Positions 34,975 to 45,133 of a DNA stretch of 64,000 nt are shown piece by piece. The stretch is from NCBI RefSeq assembly GCF_002858765.1, contig NZ_PJRP01000003.1, positions 382,391 to 446,390 on the forward strand. Reading direction: 5' to 3'. The stretch comes from Cupriavidus pauculus. Its GTDB lineage: Bacteria > Pseudomonadota > Gammaproteobacteria > Burkholderiales > Burkholderiaceae. The notes below the pieces were generated by a model. The model searched no databases, was not told the DNA's origin, and saw only the letters and a list, made by a program, of their open reading frames with translations. A program made the position numbers and the translations under genes. Positions within the stretch are counted from its first letter, which is position 1; every line of letters begins with the position of its first letter.

Positions 34975-36164
34975 CAGATGATCTCCAGTTCGGCGCGCAG
35001 CGCGCCAGCGGAGCGCATGGCCTCCAGGATGGTCTGCAGGTCGGCTGGCGTAGCGCCCAACGCGTTCAGGCCCTTGACCACAGCCGCCAGCGATGCACCT
35101 GCCTTCACGATCTGCAGCGAACCGCCGTCACGCTTGAGGTCGATCTGCGACACCGGCGCCACCACGGTCTGGCCCTGGCTGAACGGTGCCGGCTGGCTGA
35201 TCACCGGCTGCGTGTTGATGACGACCGACAGGTTGCCGTGGGCAATCGCGCAGTCTTCCACCGTCACCGCCTGGTTCATCACGATCGAACCGGTGCGGGC
35301 GTTTAGGATGACCTTGGCGGCGGCCTTGGCCCGCGTCACGTCGATGTTCTCGATACGCGCCATGAAACCCACGCGTGCCGTCGGCGTCTGCGGCGTGCGA
35401 ACCTGCACCACGCGGCCGTCCATCGCGGCGGCGGTGCCCGGGCCGAGATTGCGATTGATCGCCTCGACCACGCGTTCCGCGGTGCCGAAGTCGGTATCTT
35501 TCAGCTCCAGGTTCATGAAGCCGTTTTCGGGCTGGAACGACGCCACGGCGCGTTCGACGATCGCGCCATTGGCGATACGGCCCACGGCCAGCTGGTTGAT
35601 CTGCACCTTGCTGCCGTTGGCCGACGCGCCCGCGCCACCCACCAGCATGTTGCCCTGGGCGATGGCGTACACCTGGCCGTCGGCGCCCTTGAGCGGCGTC
35701 ATCAGCAGCGTGCCGCCGCGCAGGCTCTTCGCATTACCCATCGACGACACCACCACGTCCATCTGGCTGCCGGGCTGCGCATAGGCCGGCAGCGTTGCCG
35801 TCACCATCACCGCTGCCACGTTCTTGAGCTGCATGTTCTTGCCGGCGGGCAACGTAATGCCCAGCTGCGACAGCATGTTGCTCAAGCTCTGCGTGGTGAA
35901 CGGCGTCTGCATGGTCTGGTCGCCGGTGTTGTCCAGGCCCACGACCAGGCCGTAACCGACCAGCGGGTTGTCGCGCACGCCCTGGAACGTCGCCAGGTTC
36001 TTTAGGCGTTCCGCATGCGCGGTGCCCGCGCCCAGACCCAACAGGAGCAGGAACAGGAGCAGCAGGCAGGCAAAAGATACCGCGCGACCTGAGCGGGAAA
36101 GACGGCCGGGCGGGGTGCCAAAATACGAGCCTGGCTTTTGGAAAGGCATCGGAGGCAGAAACAT
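34974..36164 (-). CDS. flgI: Flagellar P-ring protein
   Basis: Conserved FlgI sequence follows the signal region: [27 protein letters not shown], then [22 protein letters not shown]. It forms the peptidoglycan ring around the rod. A hydrophobic stretch ([15 protein letters not shown]) ends at an Ala-x-Ala before AERL. I choose the ATG at 36164, which sits seven bases after the flgH stop; an ATG at 36188 inside flgH is an alternative. Its stop overlaps the flgJ start. Confidence 0.93.
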   Translation of the reverse strand: MFLPPMPFQKPGSYFGTPPGRLSRSGRAVSFACLLLLFLLLLGLGAGTAHAERLKNLATFQGVRDNPLVGYGLVVGLDNTGDQTMQTPFTTQSLSNMLSQLGITLPAGKNMQLKNVAAVMVTATLPAYAQPGSQMDVVVSSMGNAKSLRGGTLLMTPLKGADGQVYAIAQGNMLVGGAGASANGSKVQINQLAVGRIANGAIVERAVASFQPENGFMNLELKDTDFGTAERVVEAINRNLGPGTAAAMDGRVVQVRTPQTPTARVGFMARIENIDVTRAKAAAKVILNARTGSIVMNQAVTVEDCAIAHGNLSVVINTQPVISQPAPFSQGQTVVAPVSQIDLKRDGGSLQIVKAGASLAAVVKGLNALGATPADLQTILEAMRSAGALRAELEII

Positions 36165-36171
36165 GGCGGGA

Positions 36172-36870
36172 TCAGTACGGTAAGACATTGAGGAAGAAGC
36201 GCTGCAGCCAGCCCATGTTCTGCGCCTCGTCGATATACCCCTTCGCGGTGTATTCGATGCGCGCATCCGCCACCTGGGTGGACGGTACTGCGTTGTCGCC
36301 GGTGATCGTGCGCGGATTGACCACGCCCGAGAAACGAATGAACTCCGCGCCCTGGTTGATGGCCATCTGCTTCTCGCCGGACACCACCAGGTTGCCGTTG
36401 GGCAGCACTTCCAGCACCGTCACGGTAATCGTGCCGTTGAAGGTGTTCGCGGCGCTGGCGCCGCCCCCTGCCTTCAGCGAATTGGCACCGTTGATGTCGG
36501 CGTTCTGGCTGGTGCCGAACAGGCCGCCCAGGGCGCGCGGTACCGCGTTGAACGCCAGCGCGGTGGTGCCGGTGCGGTTGGCGTTGGTGGCGGAGTTCTT
36601 GCTCGCGTTGACGTTCTCGCTGATCACAATCGTGAGAATGTCGCCAACGTTACGCGGCCGCCGATCCTCGAACAGCGGATTTCCCGCGTACGAGGATGCG
36701 TAGATCGAGCCCGTGGCAGGGCCCAGCGCGCGCGGTTCGGCGCGCGCGGTGGTGGGCATCTGCACAAGCGGCTCCTTGGGCATCATCGCGCAGCCGCCGC
36801 TTGCCAGCGCGGCCAGGCCGACGATGACATGAACGACGATTGCGCTGATGCGATACTGCGTGGCGGCCAT
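36172..36870 (-). CDS. flgH: Flagellar L-ring lipoprotein
   Basis: A 232-residue outer-membrane lipoprotein with lipobox LASGGC (Cys27). Core sequences [34 protein letters not shown] and the C-terminal [33 protein letters not shown] are FlgH hallmarks. It forms the outer-membrane ring. The ATG at 36870 has GGGA at a suitable distance; an ATG at 36876 also is in frame. Confidence 0.95.
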   Translation of the reverse strand: MAATQYRISAIVVHVIVGLAALASGGCAMMPKEPLVQMPTTARAEPRALGPATGSIYASSYAGNPLFEDRRPRNVGDILTIVISENVNASKNSATNANRTGTTALAFNAVPRALGGLFGTSQNADINGANSLKAGGGASAANTFNGTITVTVLEVLPNGNLVVSGEKQMAINQGAEFIRFSGVVNPRTITGDNAVPSTQVADARIEYTAKGYIDEAQNMGWLQRFFLNVLPY

Positions 36871-36884
36871 GATCATTCCCGTTC

Positions 36885-37670
36885 TTAACCCATCTGGCTC
36901 AGACGCTGCAGCATCTGGTCCGACGTCTGCACCGCCTTGCTGTTGATTTCATAAGCGCGCTGGGTCTGGATCATACTGACCAGCTCTTCCACCACGTTCA
37001 CGTTCGAGGCTTCGACGTAGTTGCTCTGCAGCGTACCGGCGCCGTTCAGGCCAGGCACCGAGGTATTCGGCGCGCCCGAGGCATCGGTCTGCACGTACAG
37101 GTTCTCGCCCATGCTTTCCAGGCCAGCGGGGTTCGGGAACGTGGCAACTTGGATCTGGCCCACGGTGGCGGCGTTGGTCGAGCCAGGCTGCATCACGGTC
37201 ACCGTGCCGTCACGGGCGATGTTCACCGAGGTGTAGTTGGCCGGCAGCGTGATGGCCGGGTTCAGCACGAAGCCGCTGGACGTCACCAGCTGGCCGTTCG
37301 GGTCCACCTGGAACGAGCCGTCACGCGTGTACGAGGTGGTGCCGTCCGGCATCGTCACCTGGAAGAAGCCCTGGCCGATGATGGCCACGTCGCGCGAGTT
37401 GCCCGTTTGCGTCGGGTTGCCTTGCGTGTGGATGCGTTCCGTGGCCACGGGGCGCACGCCGGTACCCAGCTGCATGCCCGACGGCAGCACGGTCTGGTCC
37501 GACGACAGTGCGCCGGGCTGGCGGATCGTCTGGTACATCAGTTCCTCGAACACCGCGCGGCTGCGCTTGAAGCCCGTGGTCGACACGTTGGCCAGGTTGT
37601 TCGAGATCACGTCCATCTGCGTCTGCTGCGCATCAAGGCCGGTCTTGGCGATCCAGAGAGAGCGAATCAT
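36885..37670 (-). CDS. flgG: Flagellar distal rod protein
   Basis: A 261-residue rod protein with [39 protein letters not shown] at the N-terminus and [29 protein letters not shown] at the C-terminus, both flagellar rod/hook coiled-coil motifs. Length is standard for FlgG. Confidence 0.96.
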   Translation of the reverse strand: MIRSLWIAKTGLDAQQTQMDVISNNLANVSTTGFKRSRAVFEELMYQTIRQPGALSSDQTVLPSGMQLGTGVRPVATERIHTQGNPTQTGNSRDVAIIGQGFFQVTMPDGTTSYTRDGSFQVDPNGQLVTSSGFVLNPAITLPANYTSVNIARDGTVTVMQPGSTNAATVGQIQVATFPNPAGLESMGENLYVQTDASGAPNTSVPGLNGAGTLQSNYVEASNVNVVEELVSMIQTQRAYEINSKAVQTSDQMLQRLSQMG

Positions 37671-37725
37671 GGAGTTGTCCTGGTTCGTTAGTTCGTTGTG
37701 CGTGCGATCGATGCCGCGCGCTTCA

Positions 37726-38469
37726 TCAGTTGTTCGACAGCAGGGCGTTAGCCCGCTGGTCGTTGGTGTCGGCGCCCGTGATCATCTTCATCTGCATCTC
37801 GAAGCGCCGCGCGTTCGCAATCATGTCCACCATGGACTCGACCGGGTTGACGTTGCTGCCTTCGATCGCGCCCGAAATCACGCGTACATTGGGGTCCTGC
37901 TGCAGGGCGTCCACGCCGGGACGCAGGCGGAAGTAGCCGTCGTCGCCACGCGCCAGCCCTTCGGGCGGCGGCGTGACCACGCGCAGCTTGCCCACTTGGG
38001 CCAGGCCGTTGGCGGCCTCGCCCGGGCCGCGCGCCACAACGCTGCCGTCAGTGCCGATCGACACCGTCGAGCCAGGCGGCACGGCAATCGGGCCGCCGTC
38101 GCCCAGCACCGGCCGGCCGGCCGACGTCTGGAGCTGGCCGTCGGCCGACACCTGCATGGAACCTGCACGGGTGTAGGCCTCGGAGCCGTCAGGCATCTGC
38201 ACCGCCAGCCAGCCGTTGCCCTGCAGCGCCACGTCGAGATCGCGGCCGGTGTAGGTCAGCGGGCCGGCCTTCATGTCGGCGCCGGGCGTGGACGCGAGCG
38301 TGAACGCCCGCGTCTGCATTTCCTGGCCCTGTACCGGGACGGCCCGGTACAGGTTCACCTGCGCCTTGAAAGCCGGCGTCGAGGCGTTGGCCAGATTGTT
38401 CGATACCGCGGCCTGCTGGTCGAGGATCTGCTTGGCGCCCGACAGGGCGGTGTAGAGCATGCGGTCCAT
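37726..38469 (-). CDS. flgF: Flagellar proximal rod protein
   Basis: A 247-residue rod protein. It starts [34 protein letters not shown] and ends with [20 protein letters not shown], as in FlgF. It is 55 bases upstream of flgG and 26 bases downstream of flgE. Confidence 0.95.
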   Translation of the reverse strand: MDRMLYTALSGAKQILDQQAAVSNNLANASTPAFKAQVNLYRAVPVQGQEMQTRAFTLASTPGADMKAGPLTYTGRDLDVALQGNGWLAVQMPDGSEAYTRAGSMQVSADGQLQTSAGRPVLGDGGPIAVPPGSTVSIGTDGSVVARGPGEAANGLAQVGKLRVVTPPPEGLARGDDGYFRLRPGVDALQQDPNVRVISGAIEGSNVNPVESMVDMIANARRFEMQMKMITGADTNDQRANALLSNN

Positions 38470-38495
38470 GGCGAGTGCTTCTGGCTAGGCGTCGA

Positions 38496-39737
38496 TCAGA
38501 TGTTCACCAGGGTCTGCAGGACGGTGTCCTGCGCCTTGATGGTCTGCGCGTTGGCCTGGTAGTTGCGCTGCGCCACGATCAGGTTCACCAGCTGGCCGGA
38601 CAGGTCGACGTTCGACTCTTCCACGGCGTTCGACTTCAGCGTACCCATTGCGCCGCCTGCCGTACCCAGCAGTTCCTGGCCCGATGCACCGGTGGCGGAC
38701 CACACGTTGTCGCCTTCCGGCTTCAGGCCTTCGACGTTGCCGAACGATGCCATGGCGATCTGGCCCAGCGACATCGTCTGCTCGTTCGAGTACGAACCCA
38801 GGATGGTGCCGTCTTCCTGCACCGAGAAGCCCACCAGCGCGCCCGACGTGTAGCCGTTCTGCACGATGCTCTTCGGGTCGTTGTCGGCGCCGAACTGGGT
38901 GGTGCCGGTCAGGTTGAGCTGGGCGGTCATGGCGGCGGCGCCATTGTTGGCCGGCAGCGTGATGGTCGGCATCGCGGCGGCGGTCGGGGCGCGCAGCGCG
39001 CCGTTGGCGTCGAACGACAGCGTGACCGTCTGCAGAACATTGCCGGCGGAGTCGGTGACGTTCATGGACCAGTCATTGCCACCGAACGCGTTGGTCGGTG
39101 CCGGGGCGACGGGCGGGCCTGCCACGACCGACTTACCGAAGTACGCGGTCAGCTGCTGCTTGTTGCCCAGCGAGTCGTACACCGTCATGGCCGTGCTGTA
39201 GCTGAACATCGACGAGTCCGGCGCTACGGGCGGGGTGGCCGCCGGGTTGCTGGCGAACACGTTGGTCGGCACGGTGCTGCGCGAATCGATCTGGAACTGG
39301 GCCGCGATGTTCGTGGTGGCCTTCGGCGGCATCTGCGCGTTGCTGATCGTGATCGGCTGCGGTGCCACGCCGCCGGCGGTTGCGCCAGCCGGGTAGCCCG
39401 TCACCTGCAGGCCGGTGGCGTTCACCAGGCGGTTCAGCTGGCCATTACGCGAGTAGTACACCTGGCCGTCGGTATTGGTCAGGCGGAAGAAGCCCTTGCC
39501 GTTGCTGATGGCCACGTCGAGATTGCGGCCCGACGTCGAGATGTTGCCGTTGGTGAACGATTGCACCACGGCGTTCACACGCGTGCCCAGGCCGATCTTC
39601 GAGCCTGCGTACACGTCCGCGAACTGCGCGGTCGATTGCTTGAAACCAACGGTGTTCGCGTTGGCGATGTTGTTACCGATCACGTCCAGGTTGGACGCCG
39701 CGGCGTTGAGGCCGCTTACCCCTTGACCAAAACCCAT
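38496..39737 (-). CDS. flgE: Flagellar hook protein
   Basis: A 413-residue hook subunit. MGFGQGVSGLNAAASNLDVIGNNIANANTVGFKQ opens the protein, and SNVDLSGQLVNLIVAQRNYQANAQTIKAQD closes it, both typical. FlgE polymerises into the hook under the FlgD cap encoded just upstream. Confidence 0.96.
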   Translation of the reverse strand: MGFGQGVSGLNAAASNLDVIGNNIANANTVGFKQSTAQFADVYAGSKIGLGTRVNAVVQSFTNGNISTSGRNLDVAISNGKGFFRLTNTDGQVYYSRNGQLNRLVNATGLQVTGYPAGATAGGVAPQPITISNAQMPPKATTNIAAQFQIDSRSTVPTNVFASNPAATPPVAPDSSMFSYSTAMTVYDSLGNKQQLTAYFGKSVVAGPPVAPAPTNAFGGNDWSMNVTDSAGNVLQTVTLSFDANGALRAPTAAAMPTITLPANNGAAAMTAQLNLTGTTQFGADNDPKSIVQNGYTSGALVGFSVQEDGTILGSYSNEQTMSLGQIAMASFGNVEGLKPEGDNVWSATGASGQELLGTAGGAMGTLKSNAVEESNVDLSGQLVNLIVAQRNYQANAQTIKAQDTVLQTLVNI

Positions 39738-39806
39738 GATGTTTTCCCTAAGTAGGCTGTCGTTCGTGAAATGCCCGCGCGTATGCCCGGACCGGGTGAT
39801 TCGTTA

Positions 39807-40475
39807 TCAGGAAATGCGGCGCACGTCGTCGACGTTGGCCTTCTTGCCGTCGCCCAGTTCGACCAGCACGCCAGTGCTGTCGCCGCTGATGGCCTGTACC
39901 TTGCCGTAGACCAGCGCGATCGGCGTCACGTCCTTGCCGTTGGCGGTGGCGGCTACCTTGAAGGTGTAGTCGCCGTCTTCCACGGCGTTGCCCTGGTCGT
40001 TCTTGCCGTCCCAGGCGATGTCATGCACGCCTGCGGTCTGACCCTTCATGTCGATGTTGCGCACCACGTTGCCGTTCTTGTCCAGCACCTGCACGGTCAC
40101 GCTGTCGGCCGTCGACGGCACGTCCACGCCGATCTTGCCGGCTGCGCCGTCGGCCACGCTCACGGTGGAGCCCGGCACCATCACGGTCTTGCCGATCAGG
40201 CTGGCGGAGTCCATGGCGCGGCTGGCGGCGGTCTGCGTCAGCAGCTGCGTCATGGTTTCGTTCATGGTCTGCAGGCCGCTCACGGTGCTGATCTGCGCCA
40301 ATTGCGACGTCAGCTGCGCGTTGTCCATCGGATTGAGCGGATCCTGGTTGTTCATCTGCGTGACCAGCATCTTCAGGAAGTTGCTTTGCAGGTCGGCTGC
40401 GCTGGCGCTGCCGCTTTGCAGGGCCTGGTTCACGCCCGAGTTGGAAGTGCTGTTGCCTACGGTGGAAGTTGCCAT
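39807..40475 (-). CDS. flgD: Flagellar hook cap protein
   Basis: A 222-residue hook-capping protein. The N-terminal conserved segment NFLKMLVTQMNNQDPLNPMDNAQLTSQLAQISTV is diagnostic, and the C-terminal Ig-like domain includes HDIAWDGKNDQGNAVEDGDYTFKV. It is removed when the hook is complete. Confidence 0.95.
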   Translation of the reverse strand: MATSTVGNSTSNSGVNQALQSGSASAADLQSNFLKMLVTQMNNQDPLNPMDNAQLTSQLAQISTVSGLQTMNETMTQLLTQTAASRAMDSASLIGKTVMVPGSTVSVADGAAGKIGVDVPSTADSVTVQVLDKNGNVVRNIDMKGQTAGVHDIAWDGKNDQGNAVEDGDYTFKVAATANGKDVTPIALVYGKVQAISGDSTGVLVELGDGKKANVDDVRRIS

Positions 40476-40523
40476 GGTTGTTCGGTTGATTCCGGAAGAG
40501 ATTTCGTTCGGGACTTGCTGCCG

Positions 40524-40931
40524 TTACTGACCGATCGTCAGCGTCTTGAGCATCATGTTCTTGGCGGTGTTGAGCACCTCCACGTTGGCCTGGTACGAAC
40601 GCGACGCTGAGATCATGTTGACCATCTCTTCCACCGGGTTCACGTTGGGCATCGTCACGTAGCCGTTGGCGTCGGCCAGCGGGTGCGTGGGGTTATGGAT
40701 CATGCGAGCCGGCGCGGTGTCCTCCATCACGCCGGCCACCTGCACACCGCCCACGTCGCTCTGGCCGGGCGTGGGTGCCATCTCGAAGATGACCTGCTTG
40801 GCGCGATACGGCTGACCGTTCGGCGCCACGGCGCTGTCGGCGTTGGCGAGGTTCGACGCCGTCACGTTCATGCGCTGCGACTGCGCGGCCATGGCCGAGC
40901 CGGCCACGTCGAAAATGTTCATGGAAGCCAT
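40524..40931 (-). CDS. flgC: Flagellar proximal rod protein
   Basis: A 135-residue rod protein of standard length. [28 protein letters not shown] at the start and [31 protein letters not shown] at the end match FlgC. Coupled closely to flgB, 12 bases apart. Confidence 0.96.
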   Translation of the reverse strand: MASMNIFDVAGSAMAAQSQRMNVTASNLANADSAVAPNGQPYRAKQVIFEMAPTPGQSDVGGVQVAGVMEDTAPARMIHNPTHPLADANGYVTMPNVNPVEEMVNMISASRSYQANVEVLNTAKNMMLKTLTIGQ

Positions 40932-40943
40932 GGTGTCTCTCCG

Positions 40944-41357
40944 TTACTGCTGGATGGCGGACAACATCGTCTTGATCTTCGAGCTCATCACCGTCAGGCC
41001 CGCTTCGTAGTGCACCGTGTTGTCGGCAAACGCCACACGCTCGGTGTCCATTTCCACGGTGTTGCCGTCGATGCTCGACTGCAGCGGAATGCGGTACTCC
41101 AGATTGCGGTCGCTCGTGCTCATGGCCGGGGCCTGGGCGGGCAGATGGCGCGCGGACGTGGTCGACAACGACACGCCATCGCGCTGCTGGTTGCCGCGCT
41201 CCACCGACTGGGCCAGCGTGCTGGCGAAGTCGAAATCGCGTGCCTTGTAGCCCGGCGTGTCCGCGTGGGCGATGTTGGAGGCAATTACCCCTTGCCGCTG
41301 GGTCCGCAGGCTCAGCGCTTCCTGCTGGAAGCGGAACGCCGCATCGAGTCTGTCCAT
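40944..41357 (-). CDS. flgB: Flagellar proximal rod protein
   Basis: A 137-residue rod protein, first gene of the minus-strand flagellar operon. FQQEALSLRTQRQGVIASNIAHADTPGYKARDFDF is the FlgB signature. It faces flgA across 425 bases, so its promoter must lie in that gap. Confidence 0.95.
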   Translation of the reverse strand: MDRLDAAFRFQQEALSLRTQRQGVIASNIAHADTPGYKARDFDFASTLAQSVERGNQQRDGVSLSTTSARHLPAQAPAMSTSDRNLEYRIPLQSSIDGNTVEMDTERVAFADNTVHYEAGLTVMSSKIKTMLSAIQQ

Positions 41358-41782
41358 GATGTCTGCCTTTCCTGCAATGGCTTCATTTCGGGGAGAGAGC
41401 TGCCGTAGACCTGGGTATACCTGTTGGACACCGCCGGCCGGGCTTCTTCAGGGTTGCCATCTTAGGGGCCGGGTTGTCACGCCAATCGTCTGAATAGGGA
41501 CGAGAAACCTGCGCATTTCCGGTTCGGCTTCTCGCGCGAGGCTGCCTACAATGGGTCCCACTGACTGGCATGGCCAAACGCTGCGTAGCGGCGCCTGGCG
41601 CGCCACGCAAGGCGCTCCGGTCAGGCGCGCAACACGGCTCCATTCACGGTGAGCACGCGGCGCGCAACGTTTTCAGATGTTCAACTGTTGTGCGACGGCA
41701 TCGCACGCCGGACGGGTATATGCGGCACGCCGCCAGATACCCCGGCAGTGGCTGCCGTCTCCATCCTTGCTGGGATGCCCCT
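41358..41782. other. Divergent promoter region between flgB and flgA
   Basis: This stretch should hold the class II flagellar promoters for both directions. I see no convincing sigma-54 site and cannot assign a FlhDC box by eye. No gene is supported here. Confidence 0.5.
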
Positions 41783-42538
41783 ATGAATTTCCATCTGCAG
41801 GCCATCGGGCTGATGGCACTGGCCGGTATTGCGCTGGCTGGTCCCGTGTCGGCCGCCGCCCAGGTCACGCCGGTGGCGTCGCCGGGCGCCGCCCCGGCGC
41901 AAGCCGCCCACAATCCTTTTGCGAACGACGACCCCGCCCGGGTTGCCGTCGAGCAGTTCCTGCTGCGCCAGTCCAACGGACTGCCGGGCAAGGTCAGCGT
42001 GCAGGTCGTGCCGCCTTCTGGCGGCCGCGCACCCGAATGCGTGGACCCGGAACCGTTCCTCCCCGCCGGCGCCGCGCCGTATGGGCGCGTGAACGTGGGG
42101 CTCCGCTGCGGCGGTGAGCGCCCCTGGACGCGCTATATGCAAGCCCGTGTGTCAGTACTGACTGACTACTACGTGGCCGGGCGCGCCATGGGTCCGGGCG
42201 AAACTATCACCGCAGCCGATCTGGAGTTGCGCCAAGGCGACCTGGGTGCACTGCCGCGCGCCGTGGTGACGGATCCGTCGCAGGTGGACGGGTCGGTCGT
42301 CGCCAACCGCATCGCCGCCGGTTCGCCCATGCGCACCGACCTGCTCAAGAAGCCGATCGCCGTGAAATCGGGCCAGACCGTCAATGTGACCGTGGTGGGA
42401 GATGCGTTCCAGCTGTCCAGCGAAGGCAAGGTACTGACCGACGCTGCCACCGGCAACGCGGTGCAGGTGCGGCTGCGCAACGGCCAGGTGGTCAGCGGCG
42501 TGGTGCGCAACGGCGACACGGTCGTGCTGCAGCAGTAA
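41783..42538 (+). CDS. flgA: Flagellar P-ring assembly chaperone
   Basis: A 251-residue periplasmic protein with signal peptide (about 1-25, cut near VSAAA). The SAF-type C-terminal domain (YYVAGRAMGPGETITAADLELRQGDLG, RIAAGSPMRTDLLKKP and VRLRNGQVVSGVV) is the FlgA signature. It helps FlgI assemble. It is divergent from flgB. Confidence 0.94.
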   Translation: MNFHLQAIGLMALAGIALAGPVSAAAQVTPVASPGAAPAQAAHNPFANDDPARVAVEQFLLRQSNGLPGKVSVQVVPPSGGRAPECVDPEPFLPAGAAPYGRVNVGLRCGGERPWTRYMQARVSVLTDYYVAGRAMGPGETITAADLELRQGDLGALPRAVVTDPSQVDGSVVANRIAAGSPMRTDLLKKPIAVKSGQTVNVTVVGDAFQLSSEGKVLTDAATGNAVQVRLRNGQVVSGVVRNGDTVVLQQ

Positions 42539-42731
42539 GCCAGTGAAGCAGCAAATACGTCACTTTTTGTAGTTCTCGCAGTAACGGGAAGTTAGTCATC
42601 ACACGGGCTGGGATCCCCGAAGCAGCAGGAAGCAGTCTGCCGTATCAACCGGCGCAGGCGGACCGTGCGAGAATGCGGGCCATCTACTCCGGGGTCGACC
42701 TAAAAACACCGGAATTCGCCAGCGAACCGCC

Positions 42732-42758
42732 TAAAGTTTCCGGTGGCCAGGTCGATAA
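42732..42758 (+). promoter_or_regulatory. FliA (sigma-28) promoter for flgM
   Basis: An exact TAAAGTTT (42732-42739), an 11-base spacer, then GTCGATAA (42751-42758), one mismatch from consensus GCCGATAA. It lies 28 bases before the flgM GTG. Expression from FliA closes the feedback loop in which FlgM restrains FliA. Confidence 0.85.
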
Positions 42759-42786
42759 CTCAGAGGAACCCAGCAAGGATTTCACC

Positions 42787-43104
42787 GTGAAGATCAACAA
42801 CTCCACTCCGTCCCGGCCCGCCGACACTGCGGCTACCGAAGGCAACGCCCGTGCGGGCGCCAACGGTGCCACGTCTACGGATCCCTCCGCCCTGACCGGC
42901 GTGCGCGTCAGCCCGCTGGCCGCACAGGTACGCGACATTGGTGCGCGCCTGATGCAGGACAGCGATAGCGACATCGACGCCGCCAAGGTAGCGGAAGTCC
43001 GTCAGGCCATTGCGGAAGGCCGGATCAAGATCGATCCCAGCAAGATCGCCGATGGCCTGCTCGCCTCTTTGCATGAGCTGAGCCAGGGCGGTAGCCAATC
43101 CTGA
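42787..43104 (+). CDS. flgM: Anti-sigma-28 factor
   Basis: A 105-residue FlgM. KINNSTPSRP at the start and VRVSPLAAQVRDIGARLM, KVAEVRQAIAEGRIKIDPSKIADGLLAS in the C-terminal sigma-binding half are typical. It binds FliA until it is secreted through the completed hook. The start is GTG at 42787 with AAGGA upstream; the frame is open further upstream but only the GTG fits the promoter and family length. Confidence 0.92.
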   Translation: MKINNSTPSRPADTAATEGNARAGANGATSTDPSALTGVRVSPLAAQVRDIGARLMQDSDSDIDAAKVAEVRQAIAEGRIKIDPSKIADGLLASLHELSQGGSQS

Positions 43105-43111
43105 ACCTGAC

Positions 43112-43576
43112 ATGAGCCAAGCAGCGCTGATCCAGTCCCTTTCGGTTGAAGCCAACGCCATTGCCGCTTTCGGGCGCACCCTCTCTGAAGAGCGCGACGC
43201 CATCAAGCGGCAGGATTTCCAGGCACTGAGCGAACTGCTCAATAAGAAGATGGAACTGGCTCAGGCGCTGACCCGCGCCTCGGCCACTCGCGAGGCGCAG
43301 ATGATCGCGCTTGGCCTGCGCATGGGCGACGGCGGCCTGCTGGTTGGCCGTGAGGTGGAACCCGCGGTCGTCGAGGCATGGCGCAAGGTGGTGTTCTTCG
43401 CCCACAAGGCCAAGGACGCCAACGACCTGAACGGCGCCATCGTCAACGCCCATCTGGAATTCACGCAGGAAGCCATCCAGGTACTGCGCCAGGGCGGCAT
43501 GGTGCCGAACGAGATGTACGGCCGCGACGGCAAGGCCCAGGCGGCTGCCAGCGGCGTGAGCTTGGCAGCGGGCTGA
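43112..43576 (+). CDS. flgN: Flagellar export chaperone for FlgK/FlgL
   Basis: A 154-residue, mostly helical protein seven bases after flgM. The segments AFGRTLSEERDAIKRQDFQALSELLNKKMELAQAL and VVFFAHKAKDANDLNGAIVN match FlgN, which protects FlgK and FlgL before export. Position after flgM is conserved among beta- and gamma-proteobacteria. Confidence 0.92.
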   Translation: MSQAALIQSLSVEANAIAAFGRTLSEERDAIKRQDFQALSELLNKKMELAQALTRASATREAQMIALGLRMGDGGLLVGREVEPAVVEAWRKVVFFAHKAKDANDLNGAIVNAHLEFTQEAIQVLRQGGMVPNEMYGRDGKAQAAASGVSLAAG

Positions 43577-43747
43577 CGCATCACCTCGCCCGGCCTGCGC
43601 GTCAGAGCCTGCCTACGTCAGGCTCGGCCATTGCCTGATCGCGAACGGCGGGCATCCTCCCTACATTGACATTGAGCCACCCCGCTGTTGCCTGCCGGTG
43701 CAGCGGTGTGACGTCCGGTAACCAAAACAATGTCCGGAGGTACAGCC

Positions 43748-43918
43748 ATGTCATTCCTGCTCTATGTGATCGGTCTCGTGGTGCTGGTGGGCGGCATCGC
43801 CTGGGGGCTTTCCGTCGCCGGCGTGGCCCATGTCTATATCGGCATTGCCTGCGTGATCGTGCTCGGCATCGGCATCATGATGGCGGTTTCGCGTACGCGC
43901 GCCAAAGATCCTTCCTGA
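43748..43918 (+). CDS. Small two-helix membrane protein
   Basis: A 56-residue protein with two hydrophobic helices (LLYVIGLVVLVGGIAWGLSV and YIGIACVIVLGIGIMMAV) and a short basic tail. GGAGG lies seven bases before the ATG, which makes it a convincing gene. I do not recognise the family; it may be a small inner-membrane protein. Confidence 0.65.
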   Translation: MSFLLYVIGLVVLVGGIAWGLSVAGVAHVYIGIACVIVLGIGIMMAVSRTRAKDPS

Positions 43919-44068
43919 TTGCCGCGGCTGGCTGACACCGCCGTGGACCTCGATCGCCCAACGCCGGGCCTGCCCCGGCCAGCCCATCCGCAGAATGTAA
44001 ACATTGCGGAACATGGGCCCCGCTCTATACACTCGAAGCGTTCAGATCTCCGCACGGTGATCGCCGCC

Positions 44069-45097
44069 ATGTTCGAGGCACTGCGAAAAACAACCAGCGC
44101 GCTGTTAGACCCCGACCGACGATTCCGGCAAGCCCGCATCTTCCACGCCACGCGCGTGGCGCTGGCCTTGCTGGTGTCGATAGCGCTCACTACCGGCATC
44201 AATATCCCCCACGGCGAATGGGCCACGATCACCGTGCTGGTGGTCATCGGGGGGCTGCAGCACCACGGCAATATCCGCCGCCGGGCCGCCGAGCGGGGCG
44301 CCGGCACGGTGATCGGCGCCCTGATCGGCCTGTTCCTGATCATCCAGGAAAACTACTTCGGCATTCCCACCCTGACGTGGGGCCTGATGGCTGTCATCTG
44401 CGGCTACTGCGCCTATCACGCCGTAGGCAAGGGCGGATACATCGCCTTGCTGGCGGCGGTGACGGTGGTCATCACGGCCGGGCACGGCAACCAAGACGTT
44501 TATGACGCGCTGTGGCGCACCGTGGATGTCCTGATCGGCACCGCCATCGCGCTAGTCTTCTCGTTCGCATTTCCGGCGTATGCGTCATATTCGTGGCGGT
44601 TCAAGCTGGCCAGCCTGTTGCGTGGCTGTGCGGCGGTACACGCCAAGATCGAGCGCGGCCAGCGCGACGAGAAGGAGCGGCAGCAGGACATGATGAAGCT
44701 GTCGGGCCTGCTGGTGCAGATGCGCAGCCTGATTCCGTCGGTGTCCAAGGAAACCAAGGTGCCGACGGCCGACCTGGAAGAGGTGCAGCACAGCGCCCGC
44801 GTCTGCATCAGCGCGCTGGAGATGCTGGCCGCCATCGACCCCGATGCCACCGAAGAAACCAGCGACGAGCGCAACATCCGCGACCTGTTGCTTGAAATGG
44901 CGTCCGCGCTGGAAGCCGGCGACGAAACGATGGTGCATCAGCACGCCTCGCTGCCGTCGCCGCACCCCGACGATCCGTCGATCGGGCACAGCTCCCACGC
45001 CTTCCTGACGTTGCAGCTATCGGCCGAACTGGGACATCTGCGCGATCACCTGTCGCAAATGGCCGTGCAAACCCGCTTTCCGTACGGGGGCCGCTAA
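44069..45097 (+). CDS. FUSC family membrane protein
   Basis: A 342-residue protein. The N-terminal half has about six membrane segments (HATRVALALLVSIALTTGINI, GEWATITVLVVIGGLQHHGNIRRRAAERGAGTVIGALIG, ALLAAVTVVITAG), matching the fusaric-acid-resistance (FUSC) fold. The C-terminal half is cytoplasmic and helical. This family includes efflux components for aromatic acids. The ATG at 44069 is chosen; a GTG at 44057 also is in frame. Confidence 0.82.
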   Translation: MFEALRKTTSALLDPDRRFRQARIFHATRVALALLVSIALTTGINIPHGEWATITVLVVIGGLQHHGNIRRRAAERGAGTVIGALIGLFLIIQENYFGIPTLTWGLMAVICGYCAYHAVGKGGYIALLAAVTVVITAGHGNQDVYDALWRTVDVLIGTAIALVFSFAFPAYASYSWRFKLASLLRGCAAVHAKIERGQRDEKERQQDMMKLSGLLVQMRSLIPSVSKETKVPTADLEEVQHSARVCISALEMLAAIDPDATEETSDERNIRDLLLEMASALEAGDETMVHQHASLPSPHPDDPSIGHSSHAFLTLQLSAELGHLRDHLSQMAVQTRFPYGGR

Positions 45098-45133
45098 ACG
45101 GCTGCAGCGCCACCGCCCGCATCTCCTACTCGC

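Noticed and set aside
31861-35784. A very long open frame on the plus strand
   Set aside because: It runs antisense to flgK, flgJ and flgI, and its protein is low-complexity Arg/Gly/Leu/Val-rich with no known motif. Codon bias in the true genes explains it.
41570-41590. A TGGCATG-like sigma-54 site before flgA
   Set aside because: The GG to GC spacing is one base off consensus and the -12 element is weak.
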